Assembly (NCBI RefSeq): GCF_022271405.1
Contig: NZ_JAJNAL010000007.1
Location: 62,001 to 126,000 of the forward strand
Source of the DNA: Rhodopseudomonas infernalis
GTDB lineage: Bacteria; Pseudomonadota; Alphaproteobacteria; Rhizobiales; Xanthobacteraceae
Direction: 5' to 3'
Length of the DNA: 64,000 nucleotides
Positions 7,231 to 15,484 of the stretch are shown in pieces. Under the pieces are notes generated by a model. It searched no databases. It was not told the DNA's origin and saw nothing but the letters and a program-made list of their open reading frames with translations. The position numbers and the translations under genes were made by a program. Position 1 is the first letter of the stretch, and every line of letters begins with the position of its first letter.

Positions 7231-9555
7231 TCACGCCGCGACGGTGTGCCGGGAGGTCTTGGCCAGATCGGCCGGCCGGACTGTGGCGGTCAGCATCGTA
7301 ACGTCGGAGAAGCCGACCGCTTTCAGTTGCTCGGCCATCCTTGCGCGGGCGTCGGCCGGCGTCGTCGGGGCCGGCACCACCACGGCCTGCGCGTCGGCGG
7401 TGAGGAGTTCGGCGGGCAGATCCGCCGCGGTCCCGGCGTCGAGCAACACGTGATCATAGACGCGTCGCAGCGCGTTCAGCGCCACGATCAGCCGTTGCGA
7501 CTGCAGCAAGGTGCGGTCGAAGCCGGGGCGGCCCGCGATGACGAGGTGTAGAGCGCTGCTGCGATCGCGGGTGATCACTTGTCCGAACGACGCTTCGCCC
7601 TGCATCAGCTCGGCCAGCCCCGGCGCGGTCGGATCGGCGGACGCGGCCTTCAGCATGTCTGACGATTCCGACAGATCGATCAGCACCACCTTGGCATCCT
7701 GCGCCAGCCGACGCGCCAGCGTCAACGCGGTCGCGGTAACGTTGTCGTTCACGCCGGTGCCGAGCACGGTGACCTTGCGGGCCGCGTCGCCGGCCGTGCG
7801 CAGCCGCTGCGCCAGCGCGTCGAGATCGTCCTGTGCGGGCGCCGATTCGGCGACCTGCTCGCGCGGCGGCTCGGGGATCACGACGGGCTCGGTTATGACG
7901 GGCGCTGCTGGCGTGGTCACGGGCGCGGCTGCTGCAGCCGGCGCGACCAGCACCGGCTCAACCGCCGGTGTCGTCGCGACCACAGCGCGCGGCTGCGTCA
8001 TGCGCAGCAGTTCGCCGGTCGCGATGCTGCCGGCGCTCAGCACCAGCGCCGCCAGCGTGGCGATCAGCACGATCGGCAGCTTCTTCGGATAGGCCGGCGT
8101 GTTCGACACGATCGCGCGCGAAATGATGCGGCCATCGGCCGGAGCCTGATCGATGGTCTCGCGGGTGGTCGCCTCGCGATATTTCGCCAGATAGGATTCG
8201 AGGAGATCGCGCTGCGCCTTGGCTTCACGCTCCATCGCACGCAGCTGCACGTCCTGACCGTTGGTCGAAGACGCCTGCTTCTTCAATTGCTCGAGGCTGG
8301 CGGTGAGACTTTCGACCCGGCCGCTGGCGATCCGCGCGTCGCTTTCGAACGAACGCGACAGCTTCATCGCCTCGTCGCGCAGCTGCCGATCGAGATCGCT
8401 GAGCTGCGCGCGCAGCTCCTTGATCCGCGGATGGTTGTCGAGCAACGTCGACGATTGTTCGGCAAGCTGGGTGCGTAGCATCACGCGCTGCTCGGACAGC
8501 CGGCGGATCAGCTCGGAGTTGAGCACCTCGGAGGCCTCGATCGGCCGGCCGCCCTGCAGCATTTCCTTGATCAGTCTCGATTTCGATTCGGCGTCGGATT
8601 TCAGCGCGCGGGCGTTGCCGAGCTGCGTGTTGAGTTCGCCGAGCTGCTGGTTCGACAACGTGGTGTTGTTGGTGCCGACGAACAGGCTCGACTTGGAGCG
8701 GAAATCCTCGGCCTTGGATTCGGCGTCGGCAACCTTCTGACGCAGCGATTCGATTTCGCCGGACAGCCACTGCCCCGCCGAACGCGCCTGTGCCTGGCGC
8801 GCATTCTGCTGCAGCACCAAGTAACCGTCGACGATCGAGTTGGCGACGCGCGCGGCGAGTTCCGGATCGCGCGATTGGAATTCGACCACCATGACCCGCG
8901 ACTTGTCGACCGCGTAGGCGGTCAGCCGGTCGTAATAGGCGTCGAGCACGCGCTCTTCCGGCGTCATCGAAAACGGATCGCGGCCGATGCCGAACAGCGC
9001 CAGCATCGATTTCAGCGGATTGATTCCCTGCAGCACGGGGTCGAATTCCGGCCGCTCGGCGAGCTTGTTCTTCTTGATCACGTCGAGCGCGAGTTCGCGC
9101 GACAGCAGAAGCTGCACCTGGCTGGTGACGGCTTCCGGATCGATGACGTTGCGCTGTTCCTCGCGCTCGCCGCTCGGCCGCAGGAACACGTTCTCGCGGC
9201 CGTCGATCAGAATGCGGGCTTCCGACTTGTAGCGCGGCGTAATCAGGTTGACGACCGCAAGCGACAGCACCAGCGCGAGCAGCGTCGGCCCGATGATCAG
9301 ATGCTTCTTGCGGGCCAGCGCCCGCCCGATCAACCGCACGTCGATGTCGCCGTTGGTCGGCGGCACGATCGCGGCGGGCGGCTGCTTAGTGCGTTTGATA
9401 ATCGGCTCGTCGGTGACCGCGCGGCTGAACACCGGTTCCTGCGTTGTCACCTTGACTCGCTCGGCCTTGGACGGCGGTACCGCTGATCGGGCGGACGTCG
9501 CGTTTTCGCTGCGCGCCGTCTTGTCTTTCGTCCGACGCCAAAACGCGAACCGCAT
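7231..9555 (-). CDS. Exopolysaccharide chain-length/transport protein (Wzz/ExoP/GumC family) with degenerate kinase domain
   Basis: A 774-residue inner-membrane polysaccharide co-polymerase. A cytoplasmic N-terminus is followed by TM1 (about 86-106) and a Wzz domain beginning ITPRYKSEARILIDGR. A long periplasmic coiled coil (about 260-460) precedes the membrane-proximal PAYPKKLP and TM2 (about 493-513). An Ala/Pro-rich linker leads to a MinD/BY-kinase-like domain from about 594. In that domain the Walker A position reads LGTGVNDNVTATA, with no GKS/T, the Walker A-prime Asp-x-Asp is VLIDLSES, and there is no tyrosine-rich tail. Wzz-type length control is supported by the family; autophosphorylation is unlikely on this sequence. 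Confidence 0.9.
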   Translation of the reverse strand: MRFAFWRRTKDKTARSENATSARSAVPPSKAERVKVTTQEPVFSRAVTDEPIIKRTKQPPAAIVPPTNGDIDVRLIGRALARKKHLIIGPTLLALVLSLAVVNLITPRYKSEARILIDGRENVFLRPSGEREEQRNVIDPEAVTSQVQLLLSRELALDVIKKNKLAERPEFDPVLQGINPLKSMLALFGIGRDPFSMTPEERVLDAYYDRLTAYAVDKSRVMVVEFQSRDPELAARVANSIVDGYLVLQQNARQAQARSAGQWLSGEIESLRQKVADAESKAEDFRSKSSLFVGTNNTTLSNQQLGELNTQLGNARALKSDAESKSRLIKEMLQGGRPIEASEVLNSELIRRLSEQRVMLRTQLAEQSSTLLDNHPRIKELRAQLSDLDRQLRDEAMKLSRSFESDARIASGRVESLTASLEQLKKQASSTNGQDVQLRAMEREAKAQRDLLESYLAKYREATTRETIDQAPADGRIISRAIVSNTPAYPKKLPIVLIATLAALVLSAGSIATGELLRMTQPRAVVATTPAVEPVLVAPAAAAAPVTTPAAPVITEPVVIPEPPREQVAESAPAQDDLDALAQRLRTAGDAARKVTVLGTGVNDNVTATALTLARRLAQDAKVVLIDLSESSDMLKAASADPTAPGLAELMQGEASFGQVITRDRSSALHLVIAGRPGFDRTLLQSQRLIVALNALRRVYDHVLLDAGTAADLPAELLTADAQAVVVPAPTTPADARARMAEQLKAVGFSDVTMLTATVRPADLAKTSRHTVAA

Positions 9556-9848
9556 CTTCCACTCCTACTTGACGCGACGAGCCGGTCTCGTGATGCTCGA
9601 TTACAAACGATTAAGGTTGCTGGGGCGTTAAAATCGACTCCTTTGCCGGGAACTCGCGGCGTCTCGCGATACCGACTCACTGATTGTTAACCACGAAAGC
9701 CCTTAATCGGAATCAAGAATTTTTCTCCGGACCATGCCGATGCCCCACCTTCCCGCCCTCGTCGACTCGACCGGCGCGCATGCGCGCGGCTGCATCGCGC
9801 GCCGTCCGACGACCGCCCGGCCGCGAGTCGGCCGCTGGCATTGCTGAC
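9556..9848. other. Divergent intergenic region between ExoP-like and GT4 genes
   Basis: This 293-base spacer must contain promoters for both genes. It is richer in A/T than its surroundings, with TTAA-containing stretches near 9611, 9627 and 9686. No spacing matches a known regulator closely, and no gene of its own is evident. Confidence 0.5.
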
Positions 9849-10985
9849 ATGGCTTCGAACCCGGATCAGCCGCTGCGTATCGTCCATGCCGTCCGCGCGC
9901 CGGTCGGTGGCATTATCCGCCATATTCTCGATCTGGCGAACGGCCAGGCCGAGCGCGGCCACCATGTCGCGCTGATCACCGACAGTCTGACCGGCGGCGA
10001 GCGCGCAACGGCCGCGCTGGCCGCGATCGCTCCGCGGCTGAAGCTGGGCGTGTTTCGGCTACCGATCCGGCGCGAGCCGTCGCCGAGCGACCTGTGGATC
10101 TGGGCCCGGTTTGCGCGGCTGATTGCCGAACTCAAGCCTGACGTGCTGCACGGCCACGGTGCCAAGGCCGGCGTATACATCCGCATCGTGCCGAGGCCCG
10201 CCCACACGATCCGCGTCTACACGCCGCACGGCGGCTCGCTGCACTATCCGACCTCGACCACGAAGGGGCAGCTCTACAGCCGCATGGAACGGCTGTTGAT
10301 GAACCGTACCGAGCTGTTCCTGTTCGAAAGCGAATTTGCGCGCCGCACGTACGAGCAGATGATCGGCCAGCCGCAAGGCTTGGTGCGCTGCGTGTTCAAT
10401 GGCGTGACGGCCGGTGAGTTCGACCCGATCCGGCTCGCACCGAATGCCAGCGACGTGGCGTATGTCGGGGAGTTCCGCAAGATCAAGGGGGCAGACCTGT
10501 TGATCGACGCGGTCGCCCGGCTGCGCGCCGAGGGGCGCCCCGTGACTTTGACGCTGGGCGGCGACGGTGAAGAGTCGGAAACGCTGCGGGCACAGGTGAG
10601 CCAGCTCGGGCTCGACCAGGCCGTCCGCTTCAGCGGTCACGTCAGGGCCCGCGACGGTTTCGCCCGAGGCCGACTGCTGGTGGTTCCGTCGCGTGGCGAT
10701 TCGATGCCGTATGTGGTGATCGAGGCGGCCGCCGCGGGGGTGCCGATGGTCGCCGCCAATGTCGGCGGCATCCCGGAGATCTTCGGCCCCCACCACGCCG
10801 ACGCGCTGTTTGCGCCGAACGACCCCGCCACGATGGCCGCGGCAATCCGCGTCGCGCTCGACGATCTGCCGGCCGCGCAGGAGCGCGCCCGGCAGCTGCG
10901 CGAGCGGATCTTCCTGCATTTTTCACAGAAGGCGATGGTCGAGGGTGTGCTGGGGGGCTACCGGGACGCCTTCGCGCGCGGCTGA
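9849..10985 (+). CDS. Glycosyltransferase family 4
   Basis: A 378-residue GT-B retaining glycosyltransferase. The N-terminal VHAVRAPVGGIIRHILDLA is the Gly-rich acceptor-side loop. The C-terminal half holds FNGV, DVAYVGEFRKIKGADLLIDA, a GGDGEE turn and the sugar-nucleotide site region VPSRGDSMPYVVIEAAAAGV. The usual E-x7-E motif has Asp at its first position (DSMPYVVIE). The start at 9849 is chosen because the 55 residues encoded upstream are low-complexity and unlike the family. It faces away from the ExoP-like gene across about 293 bases and probably adds a sugar to the lipid-linked exopolysaccharide unit. Confidence 0.9.
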   Translation: MASNPDQPLRIVHAVRAPVGGIIRHILDLANGQAERGHHVALITDSLTGGERATAALAAIAPRLKLGVFRLPIRREPSPSDLWIWARFARLIAELKPDVLHGHGAKAGVYIRIVPRPAHTIRVYTPHGGSLHYPTSTTKGQLYSRMERLLMNRTELFLFESEFARRTYEQMIGQPQGLVRCVFNGVTAGEFDPIRLAPNASDVAYVGEFRKIKGADLLIDAVARLRAEGRPVTLTLGGDGEESETLRAQVSQLGLDQAVRFSGHVRARDGFARGRLLVVPSRGDSMPYVVIEAAAAGVPMVAANVGGIPEIFGPHHADALFAPNDPATMAAAIRVALDDLPAAQERARQLRERIFLHFSQKAMVEGVLGGYRDAFARG

Positions 10986-11086
10986 GTCCACAATTTGCTA
11001 ACGTTTTCTTGCCACTTTAGGATTAAACGCGTCATGGGGTAGTTCGCGCGCGGCCAGGTCGTGCGCAATGACAATGGACACGCGAC

Positions 11087-12640
11087 GTGGAACCGATCAC
11101 TGGACGCGCCATGATCGAAGCCGCCGCCGTGAGCGCGGCGCATCTTGATCCGAACGGTCCGATGGTGGAACGGCGCAAGCGCCTGTCGCCCGCGGCTCTG
11201 GCCGTGGCCAACCTGAAAGTGCCCCGCGCCTACTCTCCGGTGGTGATCGCCGGTATGGTCCGGCTGATCGATTTCGTGCTGATCGCGAGTGTCGGCATCG
11301 TGCTGTATCTCGGCTACGTCGCCCGCCGCGACGGCGTGCATTGGGAGTACATCGCCGCGATCCTGGCCATGACGGTCGCCACGCTGATCAGTTTTCAGGC
11401 GGCCGATCTCTACGAAGTTCAGGTGTTCCGCCGCACGCTGAAGCAAATGACCCGGATGTTCTCGACATGGACGTTCGTGTTCCTGTTGTTCATCGGCGCG
11501 TCGTTCTTCGCCAAGCTCGGCGGCGAGGTCTCCCGCGTGTGGCTGTCGTCGTTCTTCCTGCTCGGCATCGTCGCGCTGACGATCGAGCGCCTGATCATCC
11601 GCAATCTGGTGCGGCATTGGGCGCGCGAGGGGCGGCTCGATCGCCGCACCATCATCGTCGGCGCCGACGAGAATGGCGAGAAGCTGATCCGTGCGCTGAA
11701 CGCACAGCAGGACGACGACTCCGACATTCGCGTGCTCGGTGTGTTCGACGACCGCAACGATTCACGCTCGCAGGATATTTGCGCCGGCATCCCGAAGCTC
11801 GGCAAGATCGACGACATTCTCGAATTCGCCCGGCGCACCCGCGTCGATCTGGTGCTGTTCGCGCTGCCGATCTCGGCCGAGACCCGCATCCTGCAGATGC
11901 TCAACAAGCTGTGGGTGCTCCCGGTCGACATCCGGCTGTCGGCGCATACCAACAAGCTGCGCTTCCGTCCCCGCGCCTATTCGTATGTCGGCAATGTGCC
12001 GACGCTCGACGTGTTCGAGGCACCGATCACCGATTGGGATCAGGTGATCAAGCAGTTGTTCGACCGCGTCGTCGGAGCGCTGATCCTGCTCGCCCTCGCG
12101 CCGGTGATGGCGCTGGTGGCGCTCGCGGTGAAGCTCGACAGCCCCGGCCCGGTGCTGTTCCGGCAGAAACGGTTCGGCTTCAACAACGAGCGGATCGACG
12201 TCTTCAAGTTCCGGTCGATGTATCATCATCAGGCCGACCCGACCGCCTCCAAGGTCGTGACCAAGAACGACCCGCGCGTCACCCGCGTCGGCAAGTTCAT
12301 CCGCCGCACCAGCCTCGACGAGCTGCCTCAGCTGTTCAACGTGGTATTCAAGGGCAATCTTTCGCTGGTCGGCCCGCGGCCGCACGCGGTGCAGATGAAG
12401 CTGCAGAGCCAGCTGTTCGACGAGGCCGTCGACGGCTACTTCGCGCGTCACCGCGTGAAGCCCGGTATCACCGGCTGGGCCCAGATCAACGGCTGGCGCG
12501 GCGAGATCGACAACGAAGAGAAGATCCAGAAGCGCGTCCAGTTCGATCTGTACTACATCGAAAACTGGTCGGTGCTGTTCGACCTCTACATCCTGCTGAA
12601 GACGCCCTGGGCGCTGATCAAGGGCGAGAACGCTTACTGA
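11087..12640 (+). CDS. Undecaprenyl-phosphate glucose phosphotransferase (WcaJ/ExoY family)
   Basis: A 517-residue polyisoprenyl-phosphate hexose-1-phosphate transferase that starts lipid-linked exopolysaccharide repeat assembly at the inner membrane. There are four or five N-terminal membrane helices (to about residue 170), a CoA_binding_3-like Rossmann region (IIVGADENGEKL), one further membrane segment, and the catalytic domain. That domain shows FKFRSMYHH, RRTSLDELPQLFNV, LSLVGPRPHAV and KPGITGWAQINGWRGE. The start is uncertain: GTG at 11087 is used here, but ATG at 11111 is in frame. It follows the GT4 gene by about 100 bases, so the two are probably coexpressed. Confidence 0.92.
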   Translation: MEPITGRAMIEAAAVSAAHLDPNGPMVERRKRLSPAALAVANLKVPRAYSPVVIAGMVRLIDFVLIASVGIVLYLGYVARRDGVHWEYIAAILAMTVATLISFQAADLYEVQVFRRTLKQMTRMFSTWTFVFLLFIGASFFAKLGGEVSRVWLSSFFLLGIVALTIERLIIRNLVRHWAREGRLDRRTIIVGADENGEKLIRALNAQQDDDSDIRVLGVFDDRNDSRSQDICAGIPKLGKIDDILEFARRTRVDLVLFALPISAETRILQMLNKLWVLPVDIRLSAHTNKLRFRPRAYSYVGNVPTLDVFEAPITDWDQVIKQLFDRVVGALILLALAPVMALVALAVKLDSPGPVLFRQKRFGFNNERIDVFKFRSMYHHQADPTASKVVTKNDPRVTRVGKFIRRTSLDELPQLFNVVFKGNLSLVGPRPHAVQMKLQSQLFDEAVDGYFARHRVKPGITGWAQINGWRGEIDNEEKIQKRVQFDLYYIENWSVLFDLYILLKTPWALIKGENAY

Positions 12641-12670
12641 GGCTCCTCTGCTCCACCGCCCTCTCCGCGA

Positions 12671-12785
12671 GTCATTCCGGGGCGCGAGCGAAGCTCGCGA
12701 ACCCGGAATCCCGAAATGTTCTGCGACTCAGTTGTTTCCACAACTGCGAGATTCCGGGTTCGCGCTTCGCGCGCCCCGGAATGAC
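12671..12785. repeat. Intergenic palindromic repeat, GTCATTCCGGGG type
   Basis: GTCATTCCGGGGCGCG at the left is mirrored by CGCGCCCCGGAATGAC at the right, with inner arms around ACCCGGAAT and ATTCCGGGT. The same architecture recurs at 28909-29025 and 31367-31516, which makes it a dispersed family. It lies between two convergent genes. Confidence 0.8.
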
Positions 12786-12826
12786 GGCGCGCGGTGATAC
12801 ACTGCGGCTGAGTGACGCCCGCGCCG

Positions 12827-13621
12827 TTACGTCTTCGCGTACGACACGCCCATCCCGGCGCGTACATCGGCCTGGATGCCGTAGGGGGCGATGGGATAGC
12901 GGAGGCCGTTTTTCGCGAGGTGCTTCATGCCGTCGATCGCCTTGGCGAGATGCGCGGGCTTCAGGGCCATCAGCATCTCCTCGTCCGGCACGCCGCCATA
13001 GCGGCGTTCGGCGAAGCACGGCAGCGACAGGCTCGGCTCGCCGGTTGTCAGTGCCCTGCCCCAGCTGTCGGCGCAGGCGGTCTCGCCGACCACGCCCCAG
13101 TCGAACTTCTTGTAGCCGACATATTGCAGGCCGTTGATCAGGATGATCATCTGGCCCGGCGTCGCATAGACCAGGCAGATGTCCGGCGGATCGAGCCGGC
13201 CGCTGGCGAGCGGCGACACCGCCATCGCCTGATACTTGCCGAACGGCACCACATCGAGCGCATGCTGGCGCTTGCTGGCGTCCTCGGCCGTGCCGTGCCA
13301 GACGCCCACATAGGACTGCCCCGACAGCCATTGCTCGTCCTGCGGCGCGAGCCCGATCACCGCGCGACATTGCGCGCCGACCAAATCGGCGGCCGTGATA
13401 CCAACCGTCCAGCCGAGCCGCGACGCCATACTGACGATCTGGTCTGTGGTGTGGATCGCGTTCGGCCGCCGGATCTTCGGGATCGCCTCCATCTCGGCGG
13501 CGGTCGCGAACATCTTCATGCCGATCACCGTCGTCTTCAGCCGCAGCAGCGCGTTGAGATCGGCCACCATCGCGGCGAAGTCGAACGACTGCGGAGCCTC
13601 GGGAGTCATTCCATCAGACAT
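12827..13621 (-). CDS. DUF169 family protein
   Basis: A 264-residue protein matching the DUF169 pattern: LLRLKTTVIGMKMFATAAEM at the N-terminus, a central LVGAQCRAVIGL, DICLVYATPGQMIILINGLQ, and a Cys-containing GETACADSW and LSLPCFAERRYGG. Conserved cysteines and the family's frequent association with redox genes hint at metal or cofactor binding, but no activity is established. A start at 13621 is preferred; Met at 13609 is an alternative. It follows a 45-residue gene with only four bases between them, suggesting translational coupling. Confidence 0.8.
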   Translation of the reverse strand: MSDGMTPEAPQSFDFAAMVADLNALLRLKTTVIGMKMFATAAEMEAIPKIRRPNAIHTTDQIVSMASRLGWTVGITAADLVGAQCRAVIGLAPQDEQWLSGQSYVGVWHGTAEDASKRQHALDVVPFGKYQAMAVSPLASGRLDPPDICLVYATPGQMIILINGLQYVGYKKFDWGVVGETACADSWGRALTTGEPSLSLPCFAERRYGGVPDEEMLMALKPAHLAKAIDGMKHLAKNGLRYPIAPYGIQADVRAGMGVSYAKT

Positions 13622-13625
13622 TGAT

Positions 13626-13763
13626 CTACATCCCCACTTCGACCGCGCGTCCGGTCGGGATCTTGAAATAGAGGCTGGCATTGTCGGCCCAATTCGCCAT
13701 GCCGAGCGACAACGTCAGAAATGAACTTTGCCGCTTGCGGGGTGACGTTGGCGCGTCGCTCAT
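13626..13763 (-). CDS. 45-residue hypothetical protein upstream of DUF169
   Basis: An intact frame begins MSDAPTSPRKRQSSF and ends FKIPTGRAVEVGM. A good ribosome binding site (GAGGA) sits six bases before its ATG on the minus strand. The stop codon is four bases before the DUF169 start, the spacing expected for a coupled pair. The protein has a basic N-terminus, a central LTLSLGMANWADNASLYF and no signal peptide. I do not recognise the family. The evidence for coding is the ribosome binding site and the tight coupling, not homology. Confidence 0.6.
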   Translation of the reverse strand: MSDAPTSPRKRQSSFLTLSLGMANWADNASLYFKIPTGRAVEVGM

Positions 13764-13851
13764 GAAAGGTCCTCAAATACTCGGCGTCATCGCTAGCTAT
13801 ATTCGAAGACGTGCCGGGAACGACGAGCAGCCTTGCCGCGAAGCCTGGGCG

Positions 13852-14820
13852 CTACCCGAGCCGCCATCCGACCTCGGTAGCGAAGCTCTGGTAGAAGTCG
13901 AGCTCGTAGGCGCGCTCTGGGGTTGAACGCACGCGCTGGTCGAGCAGATGCGCGTCGTCACCGACCAGGATGCGCCATCGTTCTGATCTCACGCCGTCCA
14001 GAATGATCCGCGCCGCGGCGGCGGCGCTGGTCGGCGCGTCCTCGCGGAAACTGCGCGCCCGCTCTCGCGCCATCGCGCGGATCTCGTCGTCGGACAGCTC
14101 GGTCTCGACCACGCCGGCCGCGCGCATCCGCACGCGCGCCGCCGCGATCTCGTCGGCGCAGAGGTCTTCCCCGGCATCACTGATCTGGATCTTGCGCGAG
14201 TTGGCGACGATCGAAGTGCCGATATGGCCCGGCATCACCACCGAACATTTCACATGCGGCGCGTTCAGCCGCAGGTCCGCGATCAGCGCCTCGGAGAACC
14301 CCTTCACGGCGAACTTTGCGGCGCTGTAGGCGGTGTGCGGCGTGGTCGGGCCGATCGAGGCCCAGAAGCCGTTGACGCTCGAGGTGTTGACGATGTGCGC
14401 CTCGTCGGCGGCGATCAGCATCGGCAGGAAGATCCGCGTGCCGAGATACACGCCGCCCCAGCAGATGTTGAAGGTGCGCTCCCATTGCTCGCGGCTGTTG
14501 GTGATCATGCTGCCACCGCCGCCGATCCCGGCATTGTTGAACAGCAAGTGGATATGCTCGGTGCGATGCTGGGCGGCGACCTCGTCGCGGAAGCGCGTCA
14601 GCTGGTCCTCGATCGCGACGTCGGCCAGATGCGTGGTGACGCGCAGGCCCTGTGGCCGTCCATCGGCCTCGCACAGCGCCTTGGTTTCGACCATCGCCTC
14701 GGCCGAGACGTCGCACAGCGCGACGTGGCAGCCCTCTGCGACGAGCTGGCGGGCGAGCTCGCGGCCCATCCCGGTGCCGCCGCCGGTGATCACCGCAATC
14801 CTGCCGGCAAAGTCCCTCAT
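13852..14820 (-). CDS. Short-chain dehydrogenase/reductase
   Basis: A 322-residue classical SDR with an extended C-terminus. The cofactor motif TGGGTGMG lies near residues 12-19, the NNAG motif reads LFNNAGIGGGG, the catalytic serine is in NTSSVNGFW, and the Tyr-Lys pair is YSAAK. The acidic residue after strand two (ALCDVS) fits NAD preference. The extra ~70 residues at the C-terminus (from VRMRAAGVVETELSDDEIRA) resemble SDRs that act on medium or long chain substrates. The substrate is unknown. The Met at 14820 matches the normal SDR start; the upstream frame is non-homologous. Confidence 0.9.
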   Translation of the reverse strand: MRDFAGRIAVITGGGTGMGRELARQLVAEGCHVALCDVSAEAMVETKALCEADGRPQGLRVTTHLADVAIEDQLTRFRDEVAAQHRTEHIHLLFNNAGIGGGGSMITNSREQWERTFNICWGGVYLGTRIFLPMLIAADEAHIVNTSSVNGFWASIGPTTPHTAYSAAKFAVKGFSEALIADLRLNAPHVKCSVVMPGHIGTSIVANSRKIQISDAGEDLCADEIAAARVRMRAAGVVETELSDDEIRAMARERARSFREDAPTSAAAAARIILDGVRSERWRILVGDDAHLLDQRVRSTPERAYELDFYQSFATEVGWRLG

Positions 14821-15041
14821 GCCGCGTCTCCCATCCCTGTTGTTCTGGCGCGCCGCGGTTCGAGCCGCGGCTGCGATAACGCAGCATAAAGGGCGCGGCG
14901 CAGCGAAGTCCATCGCCACGGCCATGCGATCGCCGGGGGGCGGCCGTTCGTCGTCAGGCGCAATCCTGACAGCGCCGCTGCTTCCGCGCCCCGCGGAATC
15001 GGCCTAATCTCACGCTTTCATCGTGTTCGAGGAGCGTGACG

Positions 15042-15359
15042 ATGCTGGCAGCCACCTTTCAGACCGCGGCCTTCCTGTTCCTGCTGCTGATCGCGTTGTT
15101 GGTTGTGGCGGTGGTCATCGGCTTCACGGCGCCGCCGGTCGGCAAGCTGGCGCGGTCAGGGCTCACCACGGTGCTGCTGTATCTCGCCGCCGAACTCGCT
15201 GCGCTGTTCGTCGCCGTTTGGCTGGTGGTGCAAGTCAGTGAGTTCGAACTGCTGCCGGTCCTGATCTCGCTTGCGATCGCCGCCGTCGTGTTCGCACCGC
15301 AGCTGGTCGCCAGGATCCCGCTGCCGGCAGCGTTCACCGGCTTCTTCGGCAAAAGCTAA
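15042..15359 (+). CDS. Small hypothetical membrane protein
   Basis: A 105-residue protein with three hydrophobic segments (about 10-32, 44-66 and 73-92). An ATG at 15042 lies eight bases after GAGGA, so it is preferred to the GTG at 15036. The C-terminus is short and basic. No family is recognised. A strong stem-loop at 15429-15457 would end its transcript. Confidence 0.6.
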   Translation: MLAATFQTAAFLFLLLIALLVVAVVIGFTAPPVGKLARSGLTTVLLYLAAELAALFVAVWLVVQVSEFELLPVLISLAIAAVVFAPQLVARIPLPAAFTGFFGKS

Positions 15360-15428
15360 TCGCAGAGATAGCCAACGCCACAGTCCGCCTCGCCCACGAG
15401 CGGACGCTCCCCGGCCTGGCTCTGACAG

Positions 15429-15457
15429 CCGCCCTCCTCGCGAGGGCGGTTTGTTGT
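15429..15457. terminator. Rho-independent terminator between convergent genes
   Basis: An eight-base perfect stem CCGCCCTC/GAGGGCGG with a five-base loop is followed on the plus strand by TTTGTTGTT. It serves the small membrane protein gene upstream and may also affect the convergent gene ending at 15485. Confidence 0.7.
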
Positions 15458-15484
15458 TGGAGAAGCGGGTCTCCGGCGCCTCGG

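Noticed and set aside
9611-9700. CtrA-type sites (TTAA-N7-TTAA) in the exopolysaccharide promoter region
   Set aside because: TTAA pairs occur but with spacings of 12-13 bases instead of seven.
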